Notes: generated from the sequence alone by a model not told the origin. Positions 51,755 to 62,685 are shown, numbered from the stretch's first letter. The stretch: DNA of 64,000 nucleotides from Coprococcus comes ATCC 27758 (GCF_025149785.1 NZ_CP102277.1:2046001-2110000); one strand, 5' to 3'. Made by a program: numbers and translations.

Positions 51755-52765
51755 ATGAACAATTTGCAGATACCGGAGAATTACCATTCTCCACTTACGA
51801 TCCGCGAGACTGAAGTGGCTATCAAAGAAGTAAAAGACCACTTTGAACGCGCACTTGCCAAATCTCTGCATCTGACGCGTGTATCCGCTCCTCTTTTCGT
51901 CCGCCCGGAATCCGGACTGAACGATAACCTGAACGGAGTAGAACGCCCGGTTGCATTTGGCATCAAAGAACAGGAAGACCGCGAAGTTGAGATCGTCCAC
52001 TCTCTTGCAAAATGGAAACGTTACGCCTTAAAGCGCTACGGCTTTCATTCAGGAGAAGGACTTTATACTGATATGAGCGCTATCCGCCGAGATGAAGATA
52101 CTGACAACATCCATTCCATCTATGTTGACCAGTGGGACTGGGAAAAAGTAATTTCCAAAGAAGAACGCAACATGGAGACACTGGAATACACTGTAGGAAA
52201 AGTATACAGTGCACTCAAAGAAACCGAAGCCTACATGGCACGCCGTTACAATTATATTGAAGAATTCCTTCCGGATGAAATCAGCTTCATCACATCCCAG
52301 GAACTGGAAACCATGTATCCGGACAAGACACCAAAGGAACGTGAATACCACTTTGCCAAAGCCAAAGGTGCCGTATTCATCAAACAGATCGGTAAGACCC
52401 TTGCCTCCGGACAGCGTCATGACGGACGTGCACCGGACTACGATGACTGGGAACTGAACGGTGATATCATCGTCTACTATCCGGTACTCGATATCGCACT
52501 GGAGCTTTCTTCCATGGGTATCCGTGTCGATGAAGATGCACTCCGCCGTCAGTTAAAGGAAGCCGGCTGCGAAGAACGCGCCGAGATGGATTTCCAGAAA
52601 GCATTACTGAACGGAAAACTTCCGTACACAGTCGGAGGCGGAATCGGACAATCCCGAATCTGTATGTTCTATCTCCGCAAAGCCCACATCGGAGAAGTCC
52701 AGTCCTCCATCTGGCCGGACGACGTCCTCGAAGAAGCCGCATCCCGCGGAGTGTACTTACTGTAA
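51755..52765 (+). CDS. asnA: Aspartate--ammonia ligase
   Basis: 336 residues, class II synthetase-like fold. Conserved blocks: FFERALAKSL-type HFERALAKSLHLTRVSAPLF, RPVAFGIKEQ, HSLAKWKRYAL, YTDMSAIRRDEDTDNIHSIYVDQWDWEKVI, and VGGGIGQSRICMFYLRKAHIGEVQ. It makes asparagine from aspartate, ammonia and ATP. Full length with good RBS (AAAGGAAG). Followed by a strong terminator. Confidence 0.96.
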   Translation: MNNLQIPENYHSPLTIRETEVAIKEVKDHFERALAKSLHLTRVSAPLFVRPESGLNDNLNGVERPVAFGIKEQEDREVEIVHSLAKWKRYALKRYGFHSGEGLYTDMSAIRRDEDTDNIHSIYVDQWDWEKVISKEERNMETLEYTVGKVYSALKETEAYMARRYNYIEEFLPDEISFITSQELETMYPDKTPKEREYHFAKAKGAVFIKQIGKTLASGQRHDGRAPDYDDWELNGDIIVYYPVLDIALELSSMGIRVDEDALRRQLKEAGCEERAEMDFQKALLNGKLPYTVGGGIGQSRICMFYLRKAHIGEVQSSIWPDDVLEEAASRGVYLL

Positions 52766-52810
52766 TACATAACCAACCATTATCACAATTTGATAATTTA
52801 CCATAAAAAT

Positions 52811-52845
52811 GAGGCAGGACTTAAAAAAGCCCTGCCCCTTTTTTA
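52811..52845. terminator. Bidirectional terminator between asnA and purA
   Basis: GGCAGGACTT-AAAA-AAGCCCTGCC, followed by CCTTTTTTAT on plus and a T-rich run on minus. Confidence 0.85.
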
Positions 52846-52850
52846 TATTC

Positions 52851-54134
52851 CTATTTATTTCTGAAGATGATATCATGTCTTCCCGGTCCATTAGAAACCA
52901 TTGTGATCGGATATCCGATTTCTTTTTCGATAAACTCAATGTAGTTTCTGCAGTTCTCCGGAAGATCTTCGTATTTCTTGATTCCTCTGATGTCGCATTT
53001 CCATCCCGGAAGTGTCTTGAATACTGGTTTTGCTTTCTCAAGAAGATGTGTTGTCGGGAATTCTGTTGTAACTTCTCCGTCAATCTCGTATCCTACACAT
53101 ACCGGAATTTCATCCAGGTATCCAAGTACATCAACAACAGTAAATGCTACATCTGTAGCTCCCTGCATACGGCATCCATATTTGGATGCTACACAGTCAA
53201 ACCATCCCATACGTCTCGGGCGACCGGTTGTTGCGCCGAATTCTCCGCCGTCTCCACCGCGTCTTCTAAGTTCATCTGCTTCTTCGCCAAAAATCTCACT
53301 TACAAAGGCACCTGCTCCTACTGCACTTGAGTATGCTTTACATACTGTAACGATCTGTTTGATCTCATACGGCGGGATTCCAGCACCGATCGCACCATAA
53401 GCTGCCAGTGTAGAAGAAGAAGTTACCATTGGGTAAATTCCATGATCCGGATCCTTTAATGTTCCAAGCTGTCCTTCAAGAAGGATTTCTTTTCCTTCCT
53501 TGAGGGCTTCGTCAAGATACAGAGAAACGTTACATACATACGGTGCTACCATTTCTTTGTATTCCATCAGTTCGTTATATAAATCATCAGGATTGATTAA
53601 CGGTTTGTGATAAAGGTGTTCCAGCATAACATTCTTCTGCTCTGCTACACGGTTTACCTTTTCTCTAAGTTCAGCTTCGTCTTCAAAAAGCTCGCTGATC
53701 TGGAAACCGATCTTTGCATACTTGTCTGAATAGAACGGTGCAATACCAGACTTTGTAGATCCGAACGACTTTCCGCCCAGTCTCTCTTCCTCATATGCAT
53801 CAAAATTCTTGTGATAAGACATCACCATCTGTGCACGGTCTGACACCAGAATCTTCGGCATCGGAACATCTCTGTCAATGATTGACTGGATTTCCTTGAA
53901 AAGAACCGGGATATCTACAGCGACACCATTGCCGATGATACTGGTTGTATGTCCGTAGAAAACTCCTGACGGTAATGTATGAAGAGCGAATTTGCCGTAA
54001 TCATTGATAATTGTATGTCCGGCATTTGCTCCACCCTGGAAACGAATGATAATATCTGCTTTTTCGGCAAGCATATCTGTGATCTTACCTTTTCCTTCGT
54101 CTCCCCAGTTCGCACCTACTACTGCTTTAACCAT
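52851..54134 (-). CDS. purA: Adenylosuccinate synthetase
   Basis: 427 residues from ATG 54134 (AGGAGG 7 nt upstream): MVKAVVGANWGDEGKGKITD. Other motifs: FQGGANAGHTIIND, LPSGVF, GRPRRMGWFDCVA, PTTHLLEKAKPV. It forms adenylosuccinate from IMP, aspartate and GTP. The frame is open 22 codons further upstream to ATG 54200, which also has AGGAG, but the canonical start is 54134. Confidence 0.96.
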   Translation of the reverse strand: MVKAVVGANWGDEGKGKITDMLAEKADIIIRFQGGANAGHTIINDYGKFALHTLPSGVFYGHTTSIIGNGVAVDIPVLFKEIQSIIDRDVPMPKILVSDRAQMVMSYHKNFDAYEEERLGGKSFGSTKSGIAPFYSDKYAKIGFQISELFEDEAELREKVNRVAEQKNVMLEHLYHKPLINPDDLYNELMEYKEMVAPYVCNVSLYLDEALKEGKEILLEGQLGTLKDPDHGIYPMVTSSSTLAAYGAIGAGIPPYEIKQIVTVCKAYSSAVGAGAFVSEIFGEEADELRRRGGDGGEFGATTGRPRRMGWFDCVASKYGCRMQGATDVAFTVVDVLGYLDEIPVCVGYEIDGEVTTEFPTTHLLEKAKPVFKTLPGWKCDIRGIKKYEDLPENCRNYIEFIEKEIGYPITMVSNGPGRHDIIFRNK

Positions 54135-54353
54135 AATAAATCCTCCTGCGTGTTCTTGGCTATCTGTGAAATATCTCCACAGTGTCATCCCTCTTTTCAT
54201 CGGGATAACTCCTACTTATAAATATAATCAATGTCCCTTATAAAGACACCGATTGAATTATACTACATTTCAAATAAAAAGTACACTCTTATTTTCAGCT
54301 ACTTCCCGAAAATTCCGCATTTTTCTTGATTTTACTGCTCTCTGAGTGTTTTC

Positions 54354-55940
54354 CTACATCAGCGGTGCCACAATTCTTAAAACCTGACCATATATTTTCA
54401 CAAAAGTGCTCCGGTTTCTGACCTCCGTCATCGTCACCTTCTGGCATTTTGCAAGGGTCTCCTGGAAATCTTTTTCAATATCACGCACCACCGGATTGCG
54501 GTAAATGAAAACACCGCATTCAAAATGCAGATAAAGACTACGGTAATCCAGATTGATACTGCCTACTGTCGCCGTATCATCGTCTGAAGTAAATACTTTC
54601 GCATGGACAAATCCAGGCGTATATTCATAGATCTCTACCCCACCTGCGATCAGTTCCTCATAATAAGTCTTCGCAAGATAAAATGCATACGGCTTATCCG
54701 GAATATGTGGCATAATAATCTGCACTTCTATTCCACCTTTTGCAGCTCTTGTCAGCGCATCAATCATCTCATTGTCCAGGATCAGATACGGTGTCATAAT
54801 ATGCACATACTTCTTGGCATGATTCAGGATGTGGAAATACACTTCTTCTCCTACATTCTCATGGTCAAACGGACTGTCTCCATATGGGATGATGTAACCG
54901 TCTTTGCGGCTGAACCCCGGCTGCTTTTCTGTCAGATACTTTGCATAATCCTCCGGCTGTCTCTCCGTAATATTCCACATCTGCAGGAACATCATGGTAA
55001 AACTCTGCACGGCATCGCCTTCGATTTTGATCGCTGTATCTTTCCAGTGTCCGAACCGGACTTTCTTGTTGATATATTCATCTGCCAGATTGACACCTCC
55101 GGTAAATGCAACCTTTCCGTCAACCACACAGATTTTCCGGTGATCCCGGTTATTCTGGCTGGTAGAAAGGATGGGTACAATCGGTCCAAATTCCTTGCAC
55201 TGGATTCCATATTCCCTGAGCTGCTTCGGATACTCATACGGCAAAAGGCTGATACTGCAGGTTCCGTCATACATCAGGCGTACTTCCACGCCCTCTTTCA
55301 CCTTTTTACGCAGGACCTCCAGGACAGTGTCCCACACATATCCTTCTCCGATAATAAAATATTCCATGAAAATAAATTTTTCTGCCTTATTCAATTCCTC
55401 GATCAGAACCGGAAATTTGTCATCTCCCAGTGGAAAATACTGTGCCTGTGAGTTCCCATAAGTCGGAAATCCCACCTGGTTATAAAGAAAATGTGACAGA
55501 TTGGCATTCGCAACCCTTCCACCTTTCATCGCATGGACGACATATTCATTCTGCTGCATATAAGGTTCAGTCTCCACTCGAAGCTTCTCCAGTCTGGCAC
55601 CCAGATATTTAGTTCCGATCCCTGCTTTTGTAAACAGATAAAATCCAACTCCGACCACCGGGACAAGGAACACAAACAGGATCCACGTCATCTTAAACGC
55701 CGGATTCCCTTTTTCATTAAAAATATAAATCGCTGTAATAAAGGAGAGAAGGGACATCACTCCGTTCATATAGGTACTGTAATTTCCCAGATATGTAAAA
55801 GTGAGAACCATAATACCAATCTGAAGAAGAATCAGCAGAAGAATAATCGCGGTATGGCTGTACACTGCACCAAATACTTTTGTCTTGGCACGTTCTTTGA
55901 CTGACTTGCTGGTATCATGGTATTTTGTAAATTCTCTCAT
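54354..55940 (-). CDS. cls: Cardiolipin synthase (PLD family)
   Basis: 528 residues. Two to three N-terminal membrane helices (TAIILLLILLQIGIMVLTF; WILFVFLVPVVGVGFYLF). Two HKD motifs: DHRKICVVDGKVAFTGG and HAKVFTSDDDTATVGSINLD. It condenses phosphatidylglycerol to cardiolipin in the membrane. RBS GAGGAAG. No neighbour shares an obvious pathway. Confidence 0.94.
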   Translation of the reverse strand: MREFTKYHDTSKSVKERAKTKVFGAVYSHTAIILLLILLQIGIMVLTFTYLGNYSTYMNGVMSLLSFITAIYIFNEKGNPAFKMTWILFVFLVPVVGVGFYLFTKAGIGTKYLGARLEKLRVETEPYMQQNEYVVHAMKGGRVANANLSHFLYNQVGFPTYGNSQAQYFPLGDDKFPVLIEELNKAEKFIFMEYFIIGEGYVWDTVLEVLRKKVKEGVEVRLMYDGTCSISLLPYEYPKQLREYGIQCKEFGPIVPILSTSQNNRDHRKICVVDGKVAFTGGVNLADEYINKKVRFGHWKDTAIKIEGDAVQSFTMMFLQMWNITERQPEDYAKYLTEKQPGFSRKDGYIIPYGDSPFDHENVGEEVYFHILNHAKKYVHIMTPYLILDNEMIDALTRAAKGGIEVQIIMPHIPDKPYAFYLAKTYYEELIAGGVEIYEYTPGFVHAKVFTSDDDTATVGSINLDYRSLYLHFECGVFIYRNPVVRDIEKDFQETLAKCQKVTMTEVRNRSTFVKIYGQVLRIVAPLM

Positions 55941-56190
55941 GCGCGGTCTTCCTCTCTTTAGATACTATTCTATATCGTAACACAATTTTTATTCTTTCAC
56001 AACATTCCAGCTGCTTATAATCGTACAACACTTCCTTATTTTTGTTGTTTTTCTGGTTCTTTTATAAATATTTTACTTTCCCTTTTCAAATAAAAGTATT
56101 ACAATAAAATTATTCATGTATACTATATTTCATGACGAACTATCTCATCTGCCATATCTGACAGGACGAGATCAAGAAAGGAGCAGCAAC

Positions 56191-56520
56191 ATGGCTAAAA
56201 ATTTTGGTAAAATCCTGCTCGGACTGACTGCCGCAGGCGCAGCTGGTGCCGGTGCATATTACTGGTTAAAGAACCGACATAATGAAGAACCGGAAGACGA
56301 GTTCGATGACTCTTTTGAAGAGGATGATTTTGAACTGGATGATGATCTTGGCGAAGTGCCTGAGCGTGGTTACACAACTCTTACTCCATCTTCTGCAAAG
56401 GAAGAAACCTCTGAAGAGTCTGAAGAAAAAACTGACGATGCAGAAGCCGGACCAGAAGCCGCTTCCCAGACACCGGAAACTGATTCCGAAGAATCCGATC
56501 CGGCTTCAGAAGAAGTTTAA
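56191..56520 (+). CDS. Small membrane-anchored protein with acidic tail
   Basis: 109 residues from ATG 56191 (AAAGGAG upstream). N-terminal Ala/Gly-rich hydrophobic helix (GKILLGLTAAGAAGAGAYYW), then ~80 residues dominated by Glu/Asp/Ser/Thr. It recalls the DUF6110-like gene at 13.5 kb in architecture but not in sequence. Function unknown. Followed by a terminator. Confidence 0.75.
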   Translation: MAKNFGKILLGLTAAGAAGAGAYYWLKNRHNEEPEDEFDDSFEEDDFELDDDLGEVPERGYTTLTPSSAKEETSEESEEKTDDAEAGPEAASQTPETDSEESDPASEEV

Positions 56521-56562
56521 GAAAGAACTTTTCTTACAGCTTATCATTTTCTGCATAAAACC

Positions 56563-56599
56563 AAAACCCGGAAGAATTTTTCATTCTTACCGGGTTTTT
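56563..56599 (+). terminator. Terminator of the acidic-tail protein gene
   Basis: AACCCGG-AAGAA...TTCTTA-CCGGGTTTTT; stem then T5. Confidence 0.85.
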
Positions 56600-56672
56600 C
56601 ATTGCCATTTCTTTTCAAAAACTGTCGACTAACACATTATTTGCAATTAAATTCTGAGCAAGACTGCTTTCT

Positions 56673-58337
56673 TTATTTTGGCAGCTTGAATGAACTCTTC
56701 AGCGAAACGATTCTGTTAAATACCAGATGTTCTTTAGACGAATCATGAGAATCCACGCAGAAATATCCCTGACGTACAAACTGGAAGCTTTCATATGCTT
56801 TTGCATCTGCAAAGTTTGATTCTACAAAGATTTCTTTCTCTGTAAGAGAATTCGGATTCAGGTTCAGGGAACCGTCTTCTTTATTGTAGACACCCTTTTC
56901 TTCGTCGATCAGATTCTCATACAGTCTTACGGTTGCCGGAAGTGCTGTACTTGCCTCTACCCAGTGGATCGTTCCTTTTACTTTTCTTCCTGTGAATCCG
57001 GAACCGCTCTTTGTCTCCGGATCATAAGTACAATGTACAACAGTTACATTACCATCTTCATCCTTTTCAAATCCTGTACAAGTTACAAAGTAAGCATTCA
57101 TCAGACGTACTTCGTTGCCTGGGAACAGACGGAAATATTTCTTCGGAGGCTCTTCCATAAAGTCTTCTCTCTCAATATAAAGCTCTCTTCCAAATGGAAG
57201 CTGACGGCTTCCAAGTTCTTCATTCTCAAGATTATTCGGTGCATCCAGATATTCAATCTGTCCTTCCGGATAGTTATCGATCACAAGCTTGATCGGATCA
57301 AGGACTGCCATCATACGTGCTCTCTTAAGCTTCAGATCCTCACGGATGCAGTACTCGAGCATTGCATAATCTACAGAGCTCTGTGCTTTGGAAACTCCGC
57401 ACAGGTCAACGAACATCTTGATAGATTCCGGTGTGAATCCACGGCGACGAAGTGCTGCGATAGAAACCAGTCTCGGATCATCCCATCCGTCTACGATCTT
57501 ATCTTCTACAAGTTTCTTGATGTAACGCTTTCCTGTAACTACGTTCGTCAGGTATAATTTTGCAAATTCGATCTGACGCGGTGGATTTGCAAATTCACAT
57601 TCTCTTACTACCCAGTCATAAAGCGGTCTGTGATCTTCAAATTCCAGTGTACAGATAGAATGAGTGATTCCTTCGATTGCATCCTCGATCGGATGTGCAA
57701 AGTCATACATCGGGTAGATGCACCACTTATCACCGGTATTATGATGTGTCATACGGGCTACACGGTAGAGGATCGGATCTCTCATATTGATATTCGGTGA
57801 TGCCATATCTATCTTCGCACGGAGAACCTTCTCTCCGTCTGCATACTTGCCTGCACGCATATTTTCAAAAAGCTCCAGGTTCTCTTCCACACTTCTGTCA
57901 CGGTACGGGCTGTCTTTTCCCGGCTCTGTCAAAGTTCCTCTGTACTCACGGATCTGATCCGCTGTCAGGTCACAGACATAAGCTTTTCCTTTCTTGATCA
58001 GTTTGATCGCATACTCATACATCTGATCAAAATAATCAGATGCAAAGTAAAGGTGATCTCCCCAGTCAGCACCCAGCCACTTGATATCCGCTTTGATAGA
58101 CTCAACGAACTCAGTCTTTTCCTTTGTCGGGTTGGTATCATCAAAACGCATATGGAATGTTCCGTTATATTTCTGTGCAAGTCCGTAGTTTAAAAGGATA
58201 GACTTTGCATGTCCGATGTGAAGGTATCCGTTCGGTTCCGGTGGGAAACGGGTACATACATGATCGTATACGCCTTCTGCAAGATCTTTTTCAATTTCCT
58301 GTTCTATAAAATTCTTTGATACAGCTTCTTCTGCCAT
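56673..58337 (-). CDS. glnS: Glutaminyl-tRNA synthetase
   Basis: 554 residues from ATG 58337 (GGAGG upstream). Class I motifs: [19 protein letters not shown] (HIGH) and the later MSKR-equivalent region VMSKR-like segment near [31 protein letters not shown] is GlnRS-typical, as is the C-terminal beta-barrel domain ending [15 protein letters not shown]. Charges tRNA-Gln directly; whether GatCAB is also present is not visible here. Confidence 0.94.
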   Translation of the reverse strand: MAEEAVSKNFIEQEIEKDLAEGVYDHVCTRFPPEPNGYLHIGHAKSILLNYGLAQKYNGTFHMRFDDTNPTKEKTEFVESIKADIKWLGADWGDHLYFASDYFDQMYEYAIKLIKKGKAYVCDLTADQIREYRGTLTEPGKDSPYRDRSVEENLELFENMRAGKYADGEKVLRAKIDMASPNINMRDPILYRVARMTHHNTGDKWCIYPMYDFAHPIEDAIEGITHSICTLEFEDHRPLYDWVVRECEFANPPRQIEFAKLYLTNVVTGKRYIKKLVEDKIVDGWDDPRLVSIAALRRRGFTPESIKMFVDLCGVSKAQSSVDYAMLEYCIREDLKLKRARMMAVLDPIKLVIDNYPEGQIEYLDAPNNLENEELGSRQLPFGRELYIEREDFMEEPPKKYFRLFPGNEVRLMNAYFVTCTGFEKDEDGNVTVVHCTYDPETKSGSGFTGRKVKGTIHWVEASTALPATVRLYENLIDEEKGVYNKEDGSLNLNPNSLTEKEIFVESNFADAKAYESFQFVRQGYFCVDSHDSSKEHLVFNRIVSLKSSFKLPK

Positions 58338-58451
58338 TGAAGTTCCTCCTCGCATCTCTCTATTACTTCATAATCTGCCATTATATGGCAGTCTTTTTCT
58401 TGTCATGCATCTCAATCATTGTCCTGTGGACAGTTTTGATTCATGTCCTTT

Positions 58452-58480
58452 AGTTTATCACACTTTCTACACACGGACAA
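58452..58480 (-). promoter_or_regulatory. Promoter of glnS
   Basis: Minus strand TTGTCC (58480-58475), 17-nt spacer, TAAACT (58457-58452). The ~110-nt leader contains the palindrome CTGCCATATAATGGCAG near 58374-58390, of unknown function. Confidence 0.65.
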
Positions 58481-58543
58481 GTGAAAAAAAAGCAGACATT
58501 GTACCTTCCAACCGGAAATACAACTCTGCTTCTTAAATATATA

Positions 58544-58616
58544 AGCTGCCTAGCGGAATCGAACCGCCGACCTCCGCCTTACCAAGGCGACGCTCTACCG
58601 ACTGAGCCAAGGCAGC
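58544..58616 (-). tRNA. tRNA-Thr (anticodon GGT)
   Basis: Acceptor GCTGCCT/AGGCAGC, D arm GCTC...GAGC, anticodon stem TCGCC/GGCGG with loop TTGGTAA (anticodon GGT), T arm GGCGG-TTCGATT-CCGCT. CCA not encoded; discriminator T. It reads ACC/ACT, matching the ACC specifier of the threonine T-box at 50.1-50.3 kb. Same strand as sigH, 73 nt downstream. Confidence 0.95.
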
Positions 58617-58688
58617 CTGCGCATTTTCGCGACTCATTTAATATAGCATATCACTGCTTTGCTTGTCAACAATTTTAAAACTATATTT

Positions 58689-59321
58689 TTACTTTTTTTC
58701 AGACCGGCGCTTTTCTTCCAGAAGCTGGCGTGCTTTCGCTTTGATCCGCTGCAGGGCATTGTCGATCGTCTTCGGACTTTTGTCCATAAATTCTGCAATC
58801 TTCAGATACTCCATTCCCTGTAGATGAAGATACAGCACCTTTCGCTCCAGCTTACTTAATTTTTCTTTCAGTTCCTCTTCAAATGCATTCGTATACTCTT
58901 CTCCAAGAATCATCAGCTCCGGATTACTCTCTTTCCCTGCTTCGATCGTATCTACTATGGAAAGCCCGTTCTCCTCCGGATTGTCACTGGCAGACGCGTA
59001 AATCGACACATAGGAATTGAGCGGCAGATGTTTTTTCCGCTGTGAAGCCTTAATCGCCGTATACATCTGGCGTGACACACAAAGTCCGGCAAAACTTGAA
59101 AAGCTTGCACCTTCTTTCGGATCATAATCCTGCACCGCTTTAAAAAGACCGATCATCCCCTCCTGGATCAGATCATCATTTTCTCCGCCCCACAGATACA
59201 TGGCACGCGCTTGTTTGCGTACCATGTCTTTGTATTTTTCCATCAGATAATCCGTGATCTCGGTCTTACCTTCCCGAAGCAGTTCAATCAGCTGCTCATC
59301 CGTCATTTTCCCCAGATCCAT
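58689..59321 (-). CDS. sigH: RNA polymerase sigma-H factor
   Basis: 210 residues from ATG 59321, which is ~7 nt from GGAG; ATG 59327 is too close to it. Region 2: DDLIQEGMIGLFKAVQDYDP and FSSFAGLCVSRQMYTAIK. Region 4: LSKLERKVLYLHLQGMEYLK and SPKTIDNALQRIKAKARQLL. It starts early sporulation and stationary-phase transcription. It follows rlmB as in Bacillus (without yacP between them). Confidence 0.94.
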   Translation of the reverse strand: MDLGKMTDEQLIELLREGKTEITDYLMEKYKDMVRKQARAMYLWGGENDDLIQEGMIGLFKAVQDYDPKEGASFSSFAGLCVSRQMYTAIKASQRKKHLPLNSYVSIYASASDNPEENGLSIVDTIEAGKESNPELMILGEEYTNAFEEELKEKLSKLERKVLYLHLQGMEYLKIAEFMDKSPKTIDNALQRIKAKARQLLEEKRRSEKK

Positions 59322-59339
59322 TTTCATTCTCCGATTTTC

Positions 59340-60089
59340 CTAACTCATGCGCTGACGCACGATCTCATAGGCAAGGACACCTGCTGCCACAGACGCATTC
59401 AGGGAGTCAATATCTCCCTTCATCGGAATGGCTGCAGTCATATCACAGGTTTCTTTTACCAGACGTCCAACACCTTCGCCTTCGTTTCCGATCACCAGAC
59501 CAATCGGTCCTTTCAGATTCACGCGGTACATCACATCCCCATCCATATCTGCACAGACGAACCAGAGTCCCTTTTCTTTCAGTTCTTCCATGGTTTTCAC
59601 CAGATTGGTGACTTTTGCTACCGGTGTGTAATTCAGCGCACCTGCTGATGTCTTTGCAACGGTTGCAGTAAGACCTGCTGCGCGGTGCTTCGGAATGATC
59701 ACACCATGCGCACCTGCAAGATTGGCAGTACGGATGATCGCGCCGAGATTATGTGGATCCTCAATATTGTCCAGAAGGATCAGGAAAGGATCTTCCCCTT
59801 TCTGTTTTGCAAGCTCCAGCATATCTTCCACCTGTGCATACTCGTAAGCCGCTGCCTGTGCAATGACCCCCTGATGTCTTCCGGTCTCTGAAATCTGGTT
59901 CAGACGTTCTTTGGTTACAAAATTCAGGATCGTATCATGCTTTTTTGCTTCTCTTACGATACTTCTGATCGGTCCGTCCTGACATCCGTCAAGAATATAT
60001 ACTTTGTCAATCGGTTTCCCGGAGCGAAATGCTTCCATTACTGCATTTCTTCCCTCGATCTGCTGACTGTTCATCTTTTTTTCTTCCAT
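59340..60089 (-). CDS. rlmB: 23S rRNA (guanosine-2'-O-)-methyltransferase RlmB
   Basis: 249 residues, SpoU/TrmH knotted methyltransferase. N-terminal substrate-binding domain (IEGRNAVMEAFRSGKPIDKV), then LLDNIEDPHNLGAIIRTANLAGAHGVI, LVIGNEGEGVGRLVKETCD and IPMKGDIDSLNASVAAGVL, the three SpoU motifs. Start at ATG 60089 (GGAG 7 nt upstream), 1 nt after the mrnC stop. Confidence 0.94.
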   Translation of the reverse strand: MEEKKMNSQQIEGRNAVMEAFRSGKPIDKVYILDGCQDGPIRSIVREAKKHDTILNFVTKERLNQISETGRHQGVIAQAAAYEYAQVEDMLELAKQKGEDPFLILLDNIEDPHNLGAIIRTANLAGAHGVIIPKHRAAGLTATVAKTSAGALNYTPVAKVTNLVKTMEELKEKGLWFVCADMDGDVMYRVNLKGPIGLVIGNEGEGVGRLVKETCDMTAAIPMKGDIDSLNASVAAGVLAYEIVRQRMS

Positions 60090-60090
60090 T

Positions 60091-60558
60091 CTATTTCTCC
60101 TGCTTCTTTTCTTCTTCGCATTCGCTTAAGTGATCCAGACCGATCTTGATCAGATCTGCCATTCTTTTCCATTCTCTTTTCAGGTAAAGCCATCCCATCA
60201 ACGCTTCAAATCCGGTTGCACGTCGGTAATCGGTCAGTGACTGGTTCTTTGCCGGCGATACTGATTTAGCATTTCGGCCTCTTCTGTAAACAGCATGCTC
60301 TTCTTCAGTAAGCAATGGCTGAAGGGCACGCATCATCTCTGACTGGGCAGACGCCTGCACCATACTGCTTGTCTCCTGATGTAATTTTTTTACCTGTTTA
60401 TTTCCTTCGCTGATCACCTTTGTCTTGATGATCAGATCATAAATGCTGTCCCCTATATAAGCCAGGGTAAGAGGTGAATAGCCTTCCGGCTCCACCTCTT
60501 TCATCTCAAGCACTTCTTTTATATAGTCAGCAATTTCAAATTCTACGCTTTTTTCCAT
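60091..60558 (-). CDS. mrnC: Mini-ribonuclease III
   Basis: 155 residues, only the RNase III catalytic domain (no dsRNA-binding domain): [19 protein letters not shown] carries the catalytic Asp, and [13 protein letters not shown] is the second acidic patch. It matures 23S rRNA in Firmicutes. It overlaps the end of cysS by 16 nt, the conserved arrangement. Confidence 0.94.
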   Translation of the reverse strand: MEKSVEFEIADYIKEVLEMKEVEPEGYSPLTLAYIGDSIYDLIIKTKVISEGNKQVKKLHQETSSMVQASAQSEMMRALQPLLTEEEHAVYRRGRNAKSVSPAKNQSLTDYRRATGFEALMGWLYLKREWKRMADLIKIGLDHLSECEEEKKQEK

Positions 60559-61949
60559 TGTACTCCTTCTCTGGTATCCTTCAGGATAATTCCCTTTTCC
60601 AGAAGCTCGTCACGGATTGCATCGGCTCTTGCAAAATCTTTTGCTTTTCTTGCTGCCTGACGCTCTTCGATCAGTTTCTCAATATCTGCATCCAGAAGTT
60701 CTTCCTTCTTATCCAGGATCAGTCCCAGGACATCACCGAGTTTTACGATTCTGTCCAGTAATCCCCGGAGATATTCCTTTGAGCTTTCTGCTGTCGCAGT
60801 GGTATTTGCATATTTTACAAGTTCAAAGATTGCTGCGATTGCGTCTGCTGTATTGAAATCATCATCCATTGCTTTTTCAAATTCTTCTACATATGCATCA
60901 GTTTTTGAAAATGCTTCTTTTTCTTCGGCACTCATCTCTTCTGCTGCCACTGAAGCGATAAGATGTTTCAGATTATCGGTTGCATTGAGAATTCTCTCCA
61001 GACCGTTCTTGGATGCTTCCATCAGCTCTGCACTGAAGTTCAGCGGGCTTCTGTAATGTGCACTCAGCATGAAGAAACGAAGCACCTGGAGGTCATACTG
61101 CTCGCTGATCTCTCTTACCGTACGGAAGTTTCCGAGTGATTTTGACATCTTGCGGTTGTCAATGTTCAGGAATGCATTGTGCATCCAGTATCTTGCAAAT
61201 TCTTTACCGTTAGCGGCTTCACTCTGTGCGATTTCATTTTCATGATGTGGGAATATCAGATCTTCTCCACCTGCATGGATATCAATCTGTTCGCCAAGAT
61301 ATTTCCTCGACATCACAGAACACTCAATATGCCATCCCGGACGTCCGTCTGACCATGGTGACTTCCAGAAAGGTTCTCCTTCTTTTTTCGGCTTCCAGAG
61401 TACGAAATCCAGCGGATCTTCTTTTTCATCCTCACCGCTTACCAGAAGAGAACGTCCACCGGAACGGAGATCATCCAGATTCTTGTGGGATAATTTTCCA
61501 TAGTCTTTAAATTTTCTTGTGCTGAAATAAACGGTTCCGTTCTTTTCATAAGCATAACCCTTGTCGATCAGTTCAGAGATCATCTCTACCATACCGCAGA
61601 TCTCCTCTGTAGCAAGCGGATGCTTGGTTGCAGGCTTTACATTCATTCCTGCCATATCTTTTTTGCACTCTGCAATATAGCGCTGTGAAATTTCCTGCGC
61701 GGATACCTGTTCTTCAATTGCCTTTTTGATGATCTTGTCATCCACATCTGTGAAGTTCGATACATAATTGACATCGTATCCTTTGTATTCAAAATAACGG
61801 CGGACGGTATCAAATACGATCATCGGTCTTGCATTACCGATATGGATGTAATTGTATACGGTCGGTCCGCAGACATACATTCTTACCTTTCCTTCTTCCA
61901 GAGGAACGAATTCTTCTTTCTTTTTCGTAAGTGTGTTAAATACTTTCAT
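60543..61949 (-). CDS. cysS: Cysteinyl-tRNA synthetase
   Basis: 468 residues, class I. Zinc/substrate site: [19 protein letters not shown] (HIGH-type HIGN); [20 protein letters not shown] and [22 protein letters not shown] (KMSKS). Directly downstream of cysE under the cysteine T-box, so charging and synthesis of Cys respond together. Confidence 0.96.
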   Translation of the reverse strand: MKVFNTLTKKKEEFVPLEEGKVRMYVCGPTVYNYIHIGNARPMIVFDTVRRYFEYKGYDVNYVSNFTDVDDKIIKKAIEEQVSAQEISQRYIAECKKDMAGMNVKPATKHPLATEEICGMVEMISELIDKGYAYEKNGTVYFSTRKFKDYGKLSHKNLDDLRSGGRSLLVSGEDEKEDPLDFVLWKPKKEGEPFWKSPWSDGRPGWHIECSVMSRKYLGEQIDIHAGGEDLIFPHHENEIAQSEAANGKEFARYWMHNAFLNIDNRKMSKSLGNFRTVREISEQYDLQVLRFFMLSAHYRSPLNFSAELMEASKNGLERILNATDNLKHLIASVAAEEMSAEEKEAFSKTDAYVEEFEKAMDDDFNTADAIAAIFELVKYANTTATAESSKEYLRGLLDRIVKLGDVLGLILDKKEELLDADIEKLIEERQAARKAKDFARADAIRDELLEKGIILKDTREGVQWKKA

Positions 61950-61969
61950 AAAGCTACTCCTTCTTTTTT

Positions 61970-62644
61970 CTATGCTTCCTCGATTATTTTTTCTTTCGCG
62001 AGTTTTTCTTTCAATGCTTTCAGCTCTTTCTTCAGACGGATATTGTCAGTCTGAAGCTGACGGATATCATTCAATACCGGATCTGGCAGATGGATCTGAT
62101 CCAGGTCAGCACTCGGAACTTTCTGGTCACCCATGCGTACAATTCTTCCCGGGACACCGACAACGGTACAGTTCGGAGGTACTTCCTCGATAACAACAGA
62201 TCCTGCTCCGATCTTGGAATTCTTTCCAATTGTAAAGGAACCGATGACCTTCGCACCGGCACTGACCATAACATTGTCTTCCAGCGTTGGATGGCGCTTA
62301 CCCTGCTCTTTTCCTGTACCACCCAGGGTTACTCCCTGATACAGTGTAATATTATCACCCAGGATTGCAGTCTCGCCGATGATAACGCCACTTCCATGGT
62401 CGATAAAAAGCCCCTTTCCAATGGTTGCTCCCGGATGGATCTCAATTCCTGTCTTTCTGACACCACGCTGTGACACCCACCGTGCCAGAAAATAGTGTTT
62501 TTTCAGATACAGCTTATGTGCGATCCTGTAATGAAGCATTACCTTAAAGCTTGGATACAGAAGTACTTCTATATCCGATTTGATAGCCGGATCTCGTTCT
62601 TTTACTACTTTGATTTCTTCTTTGATATAGGAAATAACTCCCAT
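61970..62644 (-). CDS. cysE: Serine O-acetyltransferase
   Basis: 224 residues from ATG 62644 (GAGGTG upstream; the GTG at 62653 overlaps that RBS). Helical N terminus, then left-handed beta-helix: [20 protein letters not shown] (catalytic His-Asp), [39 protein letters not shown]-terminal coiled coil ([20 protein letters not shown]). Makes O-acetylserine for cysteine. First gene of the T-box operon. Confidence 0.95.
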   Translation of the reverse strand: MGVISYIKEEIKVVKERDPAIKSDIEVLLYPSFKVMLHYRIAHKLYLKKHYFLARWVSQRGVRKTGIEIHPGATIGKGLFIDHGSGVIIGETAILGDNITLYQGVTLGGTGKEQGKRHPTLEDNVMVSAGAKVIGSFTIGKNSKIGAGSVVIEEVPPNCTVVGVPGRIVRMGDQKVPSADLDQIHLPDPVLNDIRQLQTDNIRLKKELKALKEKLAKEKIIEEA

Positions 62645-62662
62645 TTCATTCACCTCTGATTT

Positions 62663-62685
62663 GGAATTTCCTGTGAAATAAAAAA
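62663..62685. repeat. Copy of the T-box-adjacent 23-mer
   Basis: GGAATTTCCTGTGAAATAAAAAA, one base different from 41293-41315; both lie directly after the T-box terminator on the minus strand. Here only half of the palindrome remains. Confidence 0.6.

Noticed and set aside
52851-54200. Purine riboswitch in front of purA
   Set aside because: Leader is short and lacks the conserved purine-aptamer loops; only small hairpins are present.
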